Of a stretch of DNA of 64,000 nucleotides, positions 22,568 through 36,377 are shown piece after piece. Within the stretch, counting starts at the first letter, position 1. Every line of letters begins with the position of its first letter. This DNA comes from Echeneis naucrates (lineage: Eukaryota; Chordata; Actinopteri; Carangiformes; Echeneidae). The notes under the pieces are model-generated. The model had not been told where the DNA came from, did not search any database, and saw only the letters and a list, made by a program, of their open reading frames with translations. The stretch lies in contig NC_042511.1 in NCBI RefSeq assembly GCF_900963305.1, forward strand, positions 382,001-446,000. Reading direction: 5' to 3'. Both the position numbers and the translations under genes were made by a program.

Positions 22568-24220
22568 CTAACAGTGTTGAGGTAGAGAAGCTGGACAGAT
22601 GATCAGAGGGGCAGCGTTTTCACCTCGATAATTAAAACAGGGACTGAGTAACGGGTGGAGTTTCTCGGAGAAGCAGCAGCCGGTGAAGGAGTAAATGAGA
22701 GCTGCAGCACCGACGTCATAAAAGGAGACCAGACCGTGGTCATAATCCACAAACACCCCGACCTTCTCCGGACTGGACTTCAGAGAAAGCCGGACTGAGG
22801 GGCCAGCAAGAGCTTTGTACTTATTCCCACTTCTCAAACGTATGGCCCAGTAACCGTTCTGTGGACGCGGTGTGATGCTTCTCTTCCTGCTGACCGACTG
22901 TCGGACCACTCCCAAAGTCCAATCAGTCTTATCTTTCACCTGAACCTCAAAGTAAAATCTCCCTGAAGAGAAACTCTGCTTCCCTAAGACGATGACTGAC
23001 GGGAAGAATCTCTTTGGGTGTTCTGGAAGTTTCCTCCTCTCATCTCCACATTGAACTTGTTTCCCTTCAGCAGACAGGATGAGGTTTGGATGTGCTGTAT
23101 CAGGATCCAGAGTCACATCTACTGCAAACGGCCGGACCTTCTTCAGCTCGGTCTCCACCTGCAGCCTCTCCCTGTGTTCAGCCACCGTCTCCTCCAGCTG
23201 AGACAGAGCTCTCTCCACACACCCTGCGTATGATAACGGACAGACTCTGAGCTCTGTCCAGTCCTTGGTGGGTGGAGCAGCTGTGAGGGATGGGACGCTC
23301 TGGAGGAGGTGGAGGGGGTCTTCAGACAGTGAGAGCTGCTCCACCTCAGTGCTCCTCTTCATCAGCTCAGAGATTTCCTGCTCCAGCTCTGTGGTGACGT
23401 CTTCAGCCTGTTTCTCTGTGTTCTTCTGTTTCTCCTCCATCTCCCTGATGAACTGGTTCAGGCCTCTGTCCACACGCTCCTTCAGAGCAGCGAAGGCCTG
23501 AACACCTTCTGCTTTCTCTCTGTCTGCGTCCTCTCTGCTCATCTGGACTGAGTATTGGATCTCCTGAATCTTCAGCTGTCTCTTCTGGATCATGAGCTGA
23601 ATTTCAGCCTCTGTCTTCTCCAGCTCTGCCTTCCGTTCTTCATATTCTTCTTCTAGAGGAACGAACTCATGGTTCTTGTGGTCTAAGACAGAGCAGAACA
23701 TGCAGACACACGTCTGGTCGGTCTTACAGAAGAGCTCCAGAGGTTTGTGGTGCTTCTTACACATCCTGTCCTCCAGGTTCTCCACAGGGGGGATCAGCTG
23801 ATGCAGTTTCAGGCCTGCTTTAGTCAGATGAGGCTCCAGGTGAGTCTCACAGTAGGAGGTCAGACACACCAGGCAGGACTTCAGAGCCTTCACTTTGCTT
23901 CCAGCGCAGATGTCACAGGAAACTTCTCCTGGTTTGGAAACTTGCTGCTCTGAGCGGCTGCTGCTGGTTTTCTGTCGAGCCTCACGTCTGAACTCAGCAG
24001 CCATCTCAGAGACGAAGGTGTTGATGTCAAGCTGGGGACGATGATTGAAAAGCTTCTTACACTTGGGACACTGAACGCGGTTGCTGGTGTCCCAGTACTG
24101 ATTGATGCAGGTTTTACAGAAGTTGTGTCCACATGGTGTGGTGACTGGGTCAGTGAACACATCCAGACAGATGGAGCACCAAAACTGATCTTCAGATCTG
24201 CGGCTGCTGGCAGCAGGCAT
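22568..24220 (-). CDS. TRIM E3 ubiquitin ligase, bloodthirsty-like (RING, B-boxes, coiled coil, PRY-SPRY)
   Basis: A 550-residue protein in one coding exon, probably a cytoplasmic RING-type E3 ubiquitin ligase of the teleost-expanded TRIM group. RING at residues 15-54 (C15, C18, C30, H32, C35, C38, C51, C54 all present); a B-box1-like CDICAGSK..CLVC block near 100-130; B-box2 near 154-193 (CKKHHKPLELFCKTDQTCVC..HKNH); a Glu/Lys-rich coiled coil to about 300; PRY (VDVTLDPDTAHPNLILS) and SPRY with GYWAIRLRSGNKYKA to the C-terminus. The start is the first ATG before the RING and follows a good acceptor (ttctcag at about 24230), so a 5' non-coding exon is likely. It interrupts the conserved irf2bp2-tomm20 pair, hence probably a lineage-specific insertion or duplicate. 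Family members are often immune-linked; the substrate is unknown. No breaks seen. Confidence 0.9.
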   Translation of the reverse strand: MPAASSRRSEDQFWCSICLDVFTDPVTTPCGHNFCKTCINQYWDTSNRVQCPKCKKLFNHRPQLDINTFVSEMAAEFRREARQKTSSSRSEQQVSKPGEVSCDICAGSKVKALKSCLVCLTSYCETHLEPHLTKAGLKLHQLIPPVENLEDRMCKKHHKPLELFCKTDQTCVCMFCSVLDHKNHEFVPLEEEYEERKAELEKTEAEIQLMIQKRQLKIQEIQYSVQMSREDADREKAEGVQAFAALKERVDRGLNQFIREMEEKQKNTEKQAEDVTTELEQEISELMKRSTEVEQLSLSEDPLHLLQSVPSLTAAPPTKDWTELRVCPLSYAGCVERALSQLEETVAEHRERLQVETELKKVRPFAVDVTLDPDTAHPNLILSAEGKQVQCGDERRKLPEHPKRFFPSVIVLGKQSFSSGRFYFEVQVKDKTDWTLGVVRQSVSRKRSITPRPQNGYWAIRLRSGNKYKALAGPSVRLSLKSSPEKVGVFVDYDHGLVSFYDVGAAALIYSFTGCCFSEKLHPLLSPCFNYRGENAAPLIICPASLPQHC

Positions 24221-24650
24221 CTCTACACACTGAGAACAAACAGCAGAATGGGAAAATGTTCATTTTCTGTGGAGTGTAGAAACAATGATGAAAAAACTAA
24301 ATCCACCAGCTTCTGCTTCCCCCCAAAATACTGAGTGCTGTGATGATTTTCACCCCATCACTCAGAAAACCAAATAAAGTTCGACATTTATACCTTAAAT
24401 ACGGCACGATCTCTGACAGTGAAAGTGACAGTAAATGACTCGTCTTCTGACCTCACGTGTCTCAGACAGGGAGAGTTTTACTTTGTGTCTCTCTGACAGA
24501 AAAACATCTAGACATGAGTGTTGGACATGATCAGATGGACTCACAGGTATCTGAGCAGCTGTGGAGGGCATCTTCATCCAGTCTGGTGTCTTCTTCTCCA
24601 TCCAGAAACAATGAGATTTGTGCTGACTGCAGCTATTGTTGCTCTGACTT

Positions 24651-24664
24651 ACTTTCAGTTTCAC
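24651..24664 (-). promoter_or_regulatory. ISRE-like motif upstream of the TRIM gene
   Basis: On the minus strand GTGAAACTGAAAGT fits the interferon-stimulated response element RNGAAANNGAAACT with one mismatch. It lies 431 bases upstream of the TRIM start codon and overlaps a good splice donor (gtaagt, 24652 to 24647) that could pair with the acceptor at 24230. It may therefore be promoter DNA or the edge of the 5' non-coding exon. Confidence 0.4.
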
Positions 24665-24779
24665 TTGTGAGACTTTGAATGTCTCCTGTTTCTAAAGTTG
24701 CTCCACCTCTCACTGCACTTCCTACGCAGAGTCTGTTCGGTTCCTTTCTGGTTTCAGCTGGTTGTCCACTTTTGGGTTG

Positions 24780-25085
24780 TGGGCAGCAGCACCTCTCCCA
24801 GATTGACCAGCTGAGGTGAGGGTCAGAAATCCTCCCCAACCTAGAGCAGACACTCCACCCTTTTCAGGCTGAAAGCCATGGTCTCAGACTTAGAGGTCCT
24901 GATTCTCATCCCAGCGTGAGCCAGATCACTGGCTGATGACCACGTCATCTGCAAAGAGCGGAGACAGGATCCTAAGTCCGCAAAACCCAACCCTTTCTGC
25001 CACTTGGCTGTACGTAGAAATTATAGACCGAGGCGGTACAAAGGACAGCCTTGGTGGAGACCGAATCCTGCTGGAGCCAACCTGG
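24780..25085 (-). mobile_element. LINE reverse-transcriptase fragment
   Basis: Minus-strand translation shows short peptides in reverse-transcriptase order: GLHQGCPL, then LFADDVV (the catalytic DD motif), then ETMAFSLKRVEC, matching a very common teleost non-LTR retrotransposon. Frames shift between these blocks and stops interrupt them, so it is a decayed fragment of about 300 bp. Clade (Rex1/L2/RTE) was not settled. Confidence 0.65.
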
Positions 25086-25155
25086 CTCACCCCGGACAGG
25101 TGTCCAGTCCATCACAGAGACAGACAGACCGACAATTTAGAGTCAATGAACCCAA
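25085..25155. repeat. dispersed repeat remnant adjoining the LINE fragment
   Basis: 'caccccggacaggtgtccag', 'tccatcacagag' and 'gacaatttagagtcaatgaa' resemble a widespread teleost repeat phrase, on the opposite side of the element type seen at 120-245. Confidence 0.5.
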
Positions 25156-25339
25156 ACAATGAATGAAGGATATCTAACTATAAACACACAGAAATGGGAA
25201 AGGAAATACAATGACAAAAAACGTTATCACATTAAACTATATTTTTTAAAAGATTCCTTATTATTTTTAAACCTTTCACTGATTGTTGTTATTGTTTTGT
25301 TTTTATTGATCCTGTTTGTGTTCCATTATTGTATTGAGT

Positions 25340-28789
<3,450 letters not shown>

Positions 28790-29332
28790 GAGGACTGAGA
28801 CGGAGCAAGCCCCGCCCCGCCCCGCCCGGCCGCCCTTCTCTACCCGTCGTCCTCTTCCTCAATGGACCTTCCACCACGACCTGCCTCCATCGCTCCGGTC
28901 GGCGTCTGTCACCTCCCACCAAGGCATCCCAAAGGAATTAGGTTTTTATTCCTGGTTAATTCATGAGTCGTGTTTTGTTTAGTTTTTTTGAAGTACCCGT
29001 TTTGGGGTATTAGAACATCGCACTGAAATAGAAACAAGCTCCTCCCCCTTCCGCCAACCCGAGCTACAGTTAGTCCTGATGACCTGGACTGGGTTTGTGC
29101 TGACTGCAGCATATCAGGCTCACGCTGTCAGAAAACGATCCGGCCGTCTCCATCATCAAACATCAGCGGTAGGAAGTTCCAGAAACGATCATCTCTGCTC
29201 GGATGCTTCACCAAGTATTTGTTTGTTTCTCTGTCATCTTTCCTTTCAGTTCAGACCTAAACACTTTTTAAAAAGTGAAAAAATGTTTTGTTCATGTTAA
29301 AGAGGATGAGCCTCTTTAGGAAAAGAATGATA

Positions 29333-29338
29333 AATAAA
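29333..29338 (+). terminator. poly(A) signal for tomm20
   Basis: AATAAA 544 bases after the tomm20 stop codon. The candidate rbm34 signal on the other strand is about 170 bases further on, so the two transcripts converge with little or no overlap. Confidence 0.6.
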
Positions 29339-29507
29339 AAACAAACTATCGGGTCGTCTTGGATTTGGTATCTTCTTTGGACCGAGACTCAGTTCAGCTC
29401 AGAGGCAATCAAGATTTACCAGAAATCAACAACAGTTTAGTCTGGCGCAACAAACATACAACAGAGTAAAAATAAATAAAATCTCTAAGTGTAAATCTTC
29501 TTGCTGC

Positions 29508-29513
29508 TTTATT
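29508..29513 (-). terminator. poly(A) signal for rbm34
   Basis: TTTATT on the plus strand is AATAAA on the minus strand, 141 bases after the rbm34 stop codon. Confidence 0.6.
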
Positions 29514-29653
29514 AAATTCACCTGCTGTAGCAGAAAATTACAACATTTACTGGACAGATTGGTTCAACAGAAAGAAAGTAACTGAATGGAAAACACAGCT
29601 GGAACATAAAAAAAAGGTCCATTCGTCCTGGATCAGACGTTTTTCTTCAGCTG

Positions 29654-32600
29654 TCAGATGTGAAGACTCTTGTTGGGCTTCAGTTTCTTCTTCGGTCTAT
29701 TCTTTTTAGTCTTTTTGTTTGGATCCACCATCTCTCCTTTGAAGGAGGCAGAGCTTTTAGTGGATCTTTGCTGGTTTCCGGTGAATTTCTTCTGAGACTT
29801 GAAGCCTGCTTGGCCTTTCTCTCTTTCCTGCCCTGGACCCTTCACGGGGCCCCTGGCCGGGACTCTGTCGTTCCTCCCTTTGTTAGTTTTACTCTTTTTC
29901 TTTTCTGATCTCTTCACTCGGATGGACCGGCCCTCCAGCTTGGAGCCGTCCAGTTCCAACGCCAGCTGGACTGAGTCGGCGCTCTGTGGCGAACAAACAG
30001 GTGACATCACAAAGAAATACACTGATGTTGCTAATGACATCCAACGCACAATGTGTTTAGAAAGTAACACTACTTTGGTCAAACAAATATTAGAGAAGAC
30101 TTTTAGATGGTCTAAAGGTAGACCTCCATGTCTCTGATCCTGAATCAGGTCCAGGTTCTACATTAATCCAGTGAAAGTCTCAAAGGTCTCAGTCCAGAGA
30201 GAAATTCTCACAGTCTGGATTCAGAAACTGGCCGTCAGGACTTGTGGGACTTTGTGATGTCATAACAAATCAAATCAGATTTATTTGTATAGCACCAAAT
30301 CATTACATGGTTACATCAAGACACTTTACAGATAGAGCAGGTCTAGACCAAAGTCTTGAACCAGTCAGTCCTTCAGGATCAGATTTATCTTCTAATTAAA
30401 TCACTGCGTGTCACATTAACCAGATGATTGTTTCATTTCAGATTCAGTGAAAAACACGGTGTAGAAACATCAAGCTTTCTGACATCTGTTTTATTGTGTG
30501 TTGATTAAAGTAAGAGTTCAAGTCCTCGTACCTCAAACAGGACGTAGCCGAATCCTTTCCCCAGTCCAGAGTTCTGGTCTCGGACCAGCCTCACCGCCTC
30601 CACCTCGCCACACTCTTCAAAATGCCGTCGAAACGCCAGCTCGTTGATCTCTACGAACACAGAGAGAGTCAGAGACCGTCCGACTGCGTGAAGCCGACTG
30701 CAAGAGCAGAAAACTCACCGAAGGACAGATTCCCCACAAAGACCGAGCGTTTGTGATCATGCTGCAACACAAGATGGACGACAGATTCAGTATCAAACCG
30801 GTTTCAAACTGAAAAGGGGACGCGGACAGCTGCACACTTACTGCAGCGCCGTCCGTCACGCGGTCCACTCGGATGTGGAAGTCCTTCTCTATCTCCACGC
30901 CATTCCTGTCAGAGCAGAGCAGACACTTAAGTTGTTAGCCATTAGCTGCAGCATGTGTATTCAGGGTTCTGGTGAAGGTCTGACTTTTCCAACGCGCTGG
31001 CTACTCCCTCCTCGTCTTTAAACACCACGTAGGCGTTGATGCTCTGCTTCTTGGGATGAATTTTACGTCTGTGAGCAAAATAAAGAAAATGAGTTCATTA
31101 GTGCACCTGAAGAAGGTTCCATTTTTAATGATACAGAAAAAAATTGTTCCCTGAACCTTTGTCTAAGTTTCAGTTTACGGTGATAGAAAAGTTTAGATTC
31201 AGGAGAAAATTATCTTTCCATTATCCCAACTGACCAACCGACCAATCAGTCAGTCAATGATCTGATCTTCTCAGCTGTGTGTTGTGGCTGATGCTGAATA
31301 ATAATAATAATGAAAAAAAAAAAAAACAGGAATGAAAAGTTGAAGCCGTGAGTCTGTTGATGGAGCTCGTGAACGTACTTGATCGCTGCAACTTTCCGTG
31401 ACATCGATTGATCTTCTCTGACCTGCAGGAAACCAACAGAGCAGCATCGTTAGAGACGACCTGGCAGAGTCTACAAGAGGAGGTCAAAGGTCACAGCTGT
31501 ATTTCAATCAGTGAATCATGATGATCATTTTCTTCAGGCAGTAAAAGAAATATCAGCCAAAATGTCTAAGTTCTGCTTTAACCTGAGAAATTTGTTTCTG
31601 TGTGACTGCAAGAAGGTTCAAAACTTTCTGTTTCTACAGGAAATGATAAAACATAAAATAGTTTCATATATTTACTGAAAGCAGCAGAAATGATTTAAAA
31701 GCTTGTGTCCTGTTTTCTGTTTAATTCACTGGTTTGGCTTTTTTTTTTTCATTGAAAACACATTTGGTACATTTTCAATGAGGTCCTGAACTGTGGATTT
31801 AATCCAGGATGACATCAGACCTTCACCGTGTGTTTTAATGTGTCAGATGAATTGAACTGGTTCAGGACTGAACTGTTTTCTGGAAGTTTGTGTGTGTTTT
31901 GTTTTTACCACGGAACGGAACCGGATGGACTCGATGGCTCCTTTATCCCTGAAGAGGCTCCGCAGAGTCTGAAGGACAGAAAACACCATCAGGTCTTTGC
32001 TCAATCTCAAACCTCCTTGAGGATGTTTGGCTGTAACAGAATCTGTTTTTGTATCAATCAAGTCCACAATCGTCTCACTTTTGAAACAACAATCTGAATC
32101 TGTAAGTGGCAGAACGTACACATATGTAAATGTAGGAATCGATAAGCATGGAAAAAAAAAAAAAAGAATTTCTGTTATGTAAAAAATGAAAGAGAGAAAG
32201 ACACCTGGAACGGAGAAACCAAGTCCAACTGAACGACGGCTTCCCTTCACCTGGAAGCATCACAGCTGCTCACTGATCCAAAACAAGTTACCTTCTTGGT
32301 GCAGCCGACGGGCAGGTTGCCGACGAACACCGTTCTCTTTCCCTTGATGGCCTCCTCCTCTCTGCTGGCCTTCAGCCGCTGCCTCTTCATTACCCAACGC
32401 TCCGCCTCATTCTCCACGCCCAACTCTGGCGCCTTCCTCTTCTTCTTGCTTTTCATGGAGACCTCCTGCTCGTCGTTGTCAGCCGTCTGCAGACCGCTCT
32501 CCCTGAAAGCAGCAGGAAGTGAAGAACAAAGAAATGAGGAAGATTTTTATAATAGCGAACAAAAGGAACAAAAACTGTGACACTGAAGGAAGGAGAATGA

Positions 32601-33486
32601 AGATCCTGAAGCTCTGAGCGTCTCACCTGTTCTCCAGCTTCTGCTCAGCTGCCGATTTCTGCTTTGGCGGCCTCTTCTTCTGGCTGGGTCGACCTTTGAC
32701 CTCTGGAGTTTCATTCTGCTGCTGCTTTTCCTCTGTGCTCCTCTGAACAGGCTGCAACAGACAACACACAAAACGTTCAACCCACCAGTGAACATCTCCC
32801 ACAGGAAGTGTGTGTGTGTGTGTGTGTGTCCGACCTTGGGTGCAGGCTGAAACAGATGTGATGCAGCTGGAGCAGCCGTGCTGAATAAAGCCGACAGTGA
32901 CTCAGAGGCTGCAGACTTCTTCTGGAACAAACTTCCTGACACCTGACCGACCACGTAGTCAGCTGACTGTTGCTCTGATGATGATGATGCTCCACTGAGA
33001 ACAAACACACTCATGAGGAAGGTGCAGCCCTACCTAACCAACCCTAACCCGAACCCAGCTGCTCTCTGGATTCAGTATTTACCGACCTTTAAAACTGCTG
33101 AAGTCAGGTCAGTCTTATCTAAATACAACTAACAACAACACAATCAGAACACTGTCGGTGTTCAGAAGAACGGACAGACTGGCAGCAGATGATGTCGACC
33201 AACGTCACAAATAGGAAGTCTCAGTTCTTCCGTTGCTTCATCACTGAAACTATATGTTCTTTGTAGCGATCAATTCCATCTAAGGCTGCAACATTTTTTC
33301 GACAGATTTATCTACTAATTATTTTTATAATATTATATTTTGATTCATCTCTGCAGCATTGTGATATTCAATTTTAGTGTTTCAAATGAAAAATGTGTGA
33401 TATGACGTAAAAGGAGGTTTTATATGAAATCACGTCTGTTCGGACTTCAATGTGTAAACAAACCTGCCGTCCGGTTTCTTCTTCAT
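29654..33486 (-). CDS. rbm34: RNA-binding protein 34 (eleven exons)
   Basis: Nuclear/nucleolar RNA-binding protein with two RRM domains. Minus-strand exons: 33486-33464, 32994-32835, 32751-32627, 32502-32292, 31968-31909, 31422-31379, 31068-30985, 30905-30842, 30761-30719, 30650-30532, 29983-29654; sum 420 residues (human about 430). Residues after the N-terminal SADYVVGQVSGSLF block are charged. RRM1 starts RTVFVGNLPVGCTKK, runs through SLFRDKGAIESIRFRS and INAYVVFKDEEG. RRM2 has RSVFVGNLSF and GKGFGYVLFE (RNP2 and RNP1). The tail is Lys/Arg-rich with GPGQEREKGQ and KKTKKNRPKKKLKPNK. The first exon is only 23 coding nt; it is chosen because an acceptor (ttctcag) lies directly before residue-conserved sequence and the phases match. 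The alternative ATG at 33014 would lie in that intron. Confidence 0.92.
30105..30275 (+). repeat. dispersed repeat family 2, copy 3
   Basis: In rbm34 intron 10, opposite to the gene: 'gtctaaaggtagacctccat', 'atcaggtccaggttctacat', 'gggactttgtgatgtcataa'. It ends where the next repeat begins. Confidence 0.5.
30268..30362 (+). repeat. common teleost dispersed repeat in rbm34 intron 10
   Basis: 'caaatcagatttatttgtat', 'agcaccaaatcattacatgg' and 'caagacactttacagataga' match the abundant fish repeat that reads TTTATTTATATAGCGCCAAATCA..CAAGGCACTTTA, recognised from memory. Confidence 0.6.
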
Positions 33487-33839
33487 CGTTTCTTCAGCTG
33501 CCTCACTTCCTGTTTGTTCTGTTTATCGGAAATAAACTATTTTCTAGCTGAAACTCTGCATTTACACGAATTTATTCGAATTCAACTGGAAAAACAGAAA
33601 AACTATTTCAGCTCGTTCACACGTTTTCTGTCGCGGCTCACTCATGTGCCACAGAAAAGTGTTTCCTACAGGAAACATAGTTAAAGCCATCAAAGGTTCC
33701 TGGTCATTCTTTAAATTTGCGGAGTTTTGACGGCGTGGAGCTTCAGACTTCAGGAAGCTGACGACTTTTGGACTTTTTAATATTTTATCGTAGGAAAAGA
33801 AAAAAAATAAATAGCATATTTAATTTTAAATGTGTTTAA

Positions 33840-33915
33840 ATCTGTTTAATGAGAAATAGTCTCACCGGAAAAGAGCGCAATGTCGAAATGCGTCACTTCC
33901 GCTCAGTAGTGTAAT
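33840..33915. promoter_or_regulatory. shared rbm34/tbce promoter region with ETS and CRE-like sites
   Basis: The genes are divergent, with about 500 bases between the rbm34 start codon and the inferred tbce 5' exon end at 33989. CCGGAA at about 33865, TGCGTCA at about 33889 and ACTTCCG overlapping it are ETS- and CREB-type sites typical of housekeeping promoters. Activity is inferred. Confidence 0.4.
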
Positions 33916-33989
33916 GTTATGGTTTGTCAGTTAGCTTAGCAGCTAACAGCTAGCAGCTACCACTCCTCAAAAAGCTTTTAACGTTACAG
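33905..33989 (+). other. inferred 5' non-coding exon of tbce
   Basis: 'aacgttacag' followed by gtacgg is a good donor at 33989, and the coding exon at 34956 is preceded by an acceptor (ctcccagcag, to 34946). The intron between them is the TCTG-rich array. The 5' end is approximate. Confidence 0.4.
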
Positions 33990-34207
33990 GTACGGTTTAA
34001 GTTTTTGTTCTTAATATAATCTATAAGCAGCAGTTGGGCTGTTTGTTTGTGTTTAATCTCCTTTAATGCACTTTCAGTGTCTCGTTGTACAGAATATCTG
34101 ATTTTATTATCAGGTTTCTGTAACATGTCGGTCACAAGAAGAATGAATTCCTCTGACGTCATTTCTAATATCTTTAGTTTGGTTTTAACCACCAGCCGGT
34201 CTCTGTG

Positions 34208-34926
34208 GACCGTCTGTCTGTCTCTCTCTGACCTGTCTCTCTGTCTGTCTGTTTAACTCTCTGTCTCTTTCACCTGTCTCTGTCTAACTCTTTCTGACCT
34301 GTCTGTCTGTCTAACTCTTTCTGACCTGTCTCTCTCTCTGTCTGTTAAACTCTCTTTCTCTCCCCCTGTCTCTGTCTCTCCCTCTCTGTCTGTCTAACTC
34401 TCTGACCTGTCTCTCTGTCTGTCTGTTTAACTCTCTGTGTCTCTTTCACCTGTCTCTGTCTAACTCTTTCTGACCTGTCTGTCTGTCTAACTCTTTCTGA
34501 CCTGTCTCTCTGTCTGTCTGTTTAACTCTCTGTGTCTCTTTCACCTGTCTCTGTCTAACTCTTTCTGACCTGTCTGTCTGTCTAACTCTTTCTGACCTGT
34601 CTCTCTCTCTGTCTGTTTAACTCTCTTTCTCTCCCCCTGTCTCTGTCTCTCCCTCTCTGTCTGTCTAACTCTCTGACCTGTCTCTCTGTCTGTCTGTTTA
34701 ACTCTCTGTGTCTCTTTCACCTGTCTCTGTCTCTCCCTCTCTGACCTGTCTGTCTGTCTAACTCTTTCTGACCTGTCTCTCTCTCTGTCTGTTAAACTCT
34801 CTTTCTCTCCCCCTGTCTCTGTCTCTCCCTCTCTGTCTGTCTAACTCTCGGACCTGTCTCTCTGTCTGTCTGTCTAACTCTCTCTGACCTGTCTCTCTCT
34901 CACCTCTGTCTCTGTCTGTCTGTCAT
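34208..34926. repeat. TCTG/TCTCT array with higher-order repeat in tbce intron 1
   Basis: About 720 bp of pyrimidine-strand units ('ctgtctgtct', 'aactctttctgacctgtc', 'ctctttctctccccctgtc'). The 'ctttctctccccctgtctct' block recurs near 34353, 34624 and 34801, which shows a longer repeating module. The array runs into the polypyrimidine tract of the next splice acceptor. Confidence 0.9.
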
Positions 34927-34955
34927 TCTGTGTTTTCTCCCAGCAGGTTTCCTTC

Positions 34956-36310
34956 ATGGCGGCTGACCACACGGAGCCAGAGGTGCCGGAGGATGCGGTC
35001 GGCAGGCGGGTGTCCTGCGGCGGGGAGCGGGCCACGGTGCGGTATGTGGGTCCGGTCCCACCCACAGCAGGTCAGAACCAGACTGTCGAATCCGGATTTC
35101 ACATCACTCTGTCCAGGTCTGGGTTTAAGTTCCCAAGATCTCCAGACATGCTTAGAGTCTGTCAGCAAAACCTCCTAAAATGGAGTTTGACCTGAAGTCC
35201 AGATCCAAATGTCCTTAAAAGCGCCTTCTAAGAGCATCGTTTTGCGTCAAGTTGTTGAACTGTTCAGAATCAAAGAATAAGCATTTTCATATTTATTGAA
35301 TTAAAAGTTCTGAAAAACGTGCCGGAACTTTTAAGTCACATAATCCAACATGCTGACAGTCTGTTGTGCGTCGAGGTGTGTGGGTCGGTGTGGAGTGGGA
35401 CGACCCAGACAGAGGCAAACACGACGGCAGCCACGAAGGAGTCCAGTATTTTACATGCAGGTGAATCTCAGCAGCTCAGAAGAAGGAAAACAGTTTCATT
35501 TCACCTCAACTGTCACAATATCAGAGTTAAAAAAATACATTTGATAGATTTAGTTATTAGAATTCAGATCAACGGCAATAAAACTTTTTGTGGTTTCTCT
35601 CTCAGACACCCTAAGGGAGGCTCCTTTGTCCGTCCAGGGAAGGTGACCTTCGGTGTGGACTACCTGACTGCGGTGCGGCAGGTTTACGAGATCGAAGTGG
35701 AGAAGGTGCTGAGCGAGGAGATCTCGTTCGCCAACAGAAAGATGCAGTGGCCCTGCATTAAGGAACGCAGGTCCGGAGAGAATGTGTGTGGTGCTCTGTC
35801 AGCGCTCACCCGGTTCATTTCACCGCCCGTGTTTTTTTTCTTTTGTGTCTCTAGTTTAGAGAGTCTTCCATCGGTACTGCTGAGCCGCTGTGAGGTCAAC
35901 GGCCCCGGAGACGACGGAGAAATCAGGAAAACAACGCCCAGTATCCTAACAGCCAACGGTGGTCCTGAGCTTCACTAACGTCGATGTGGCTGCAGGTTGA
36001 CCCTGTTTCAGATGATCCTGCTCCAGTCGTGTCCCTGACAGATGAAAAGAAGACAATCTGAGTAAAATCAGGTTAATTACTTGATACATTCGTCCTGTGA
36101 TGGAAAAACTTGAACCCATCAGTTCACAATCATTCTGTCACATGGAAGCTGTTTGTCCAGTCAGGTTGTGCTTGTTGACGCCTTAACAGCAGCGATCAGA
36201 TGTGAAGTGGTTGGACCTCAGTGGGACGCTCCTGATGTGCTGGGAGCACGTGGCCGCCATCACCAGGCAGCTGGACAGTCTGGAGGGGCTGCAGCTCAGG
36301 TACACAGTCA

Positions 36311-36377
<67 letters not shown>

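Noticed and set aside
33012-33014. ATG at 33014 as the rbm34 start
   Set aside because: A strong acceptor (ttctcag) lies just inside it and a 23-nt upstream exon joins in phase; kept only as an alternative.
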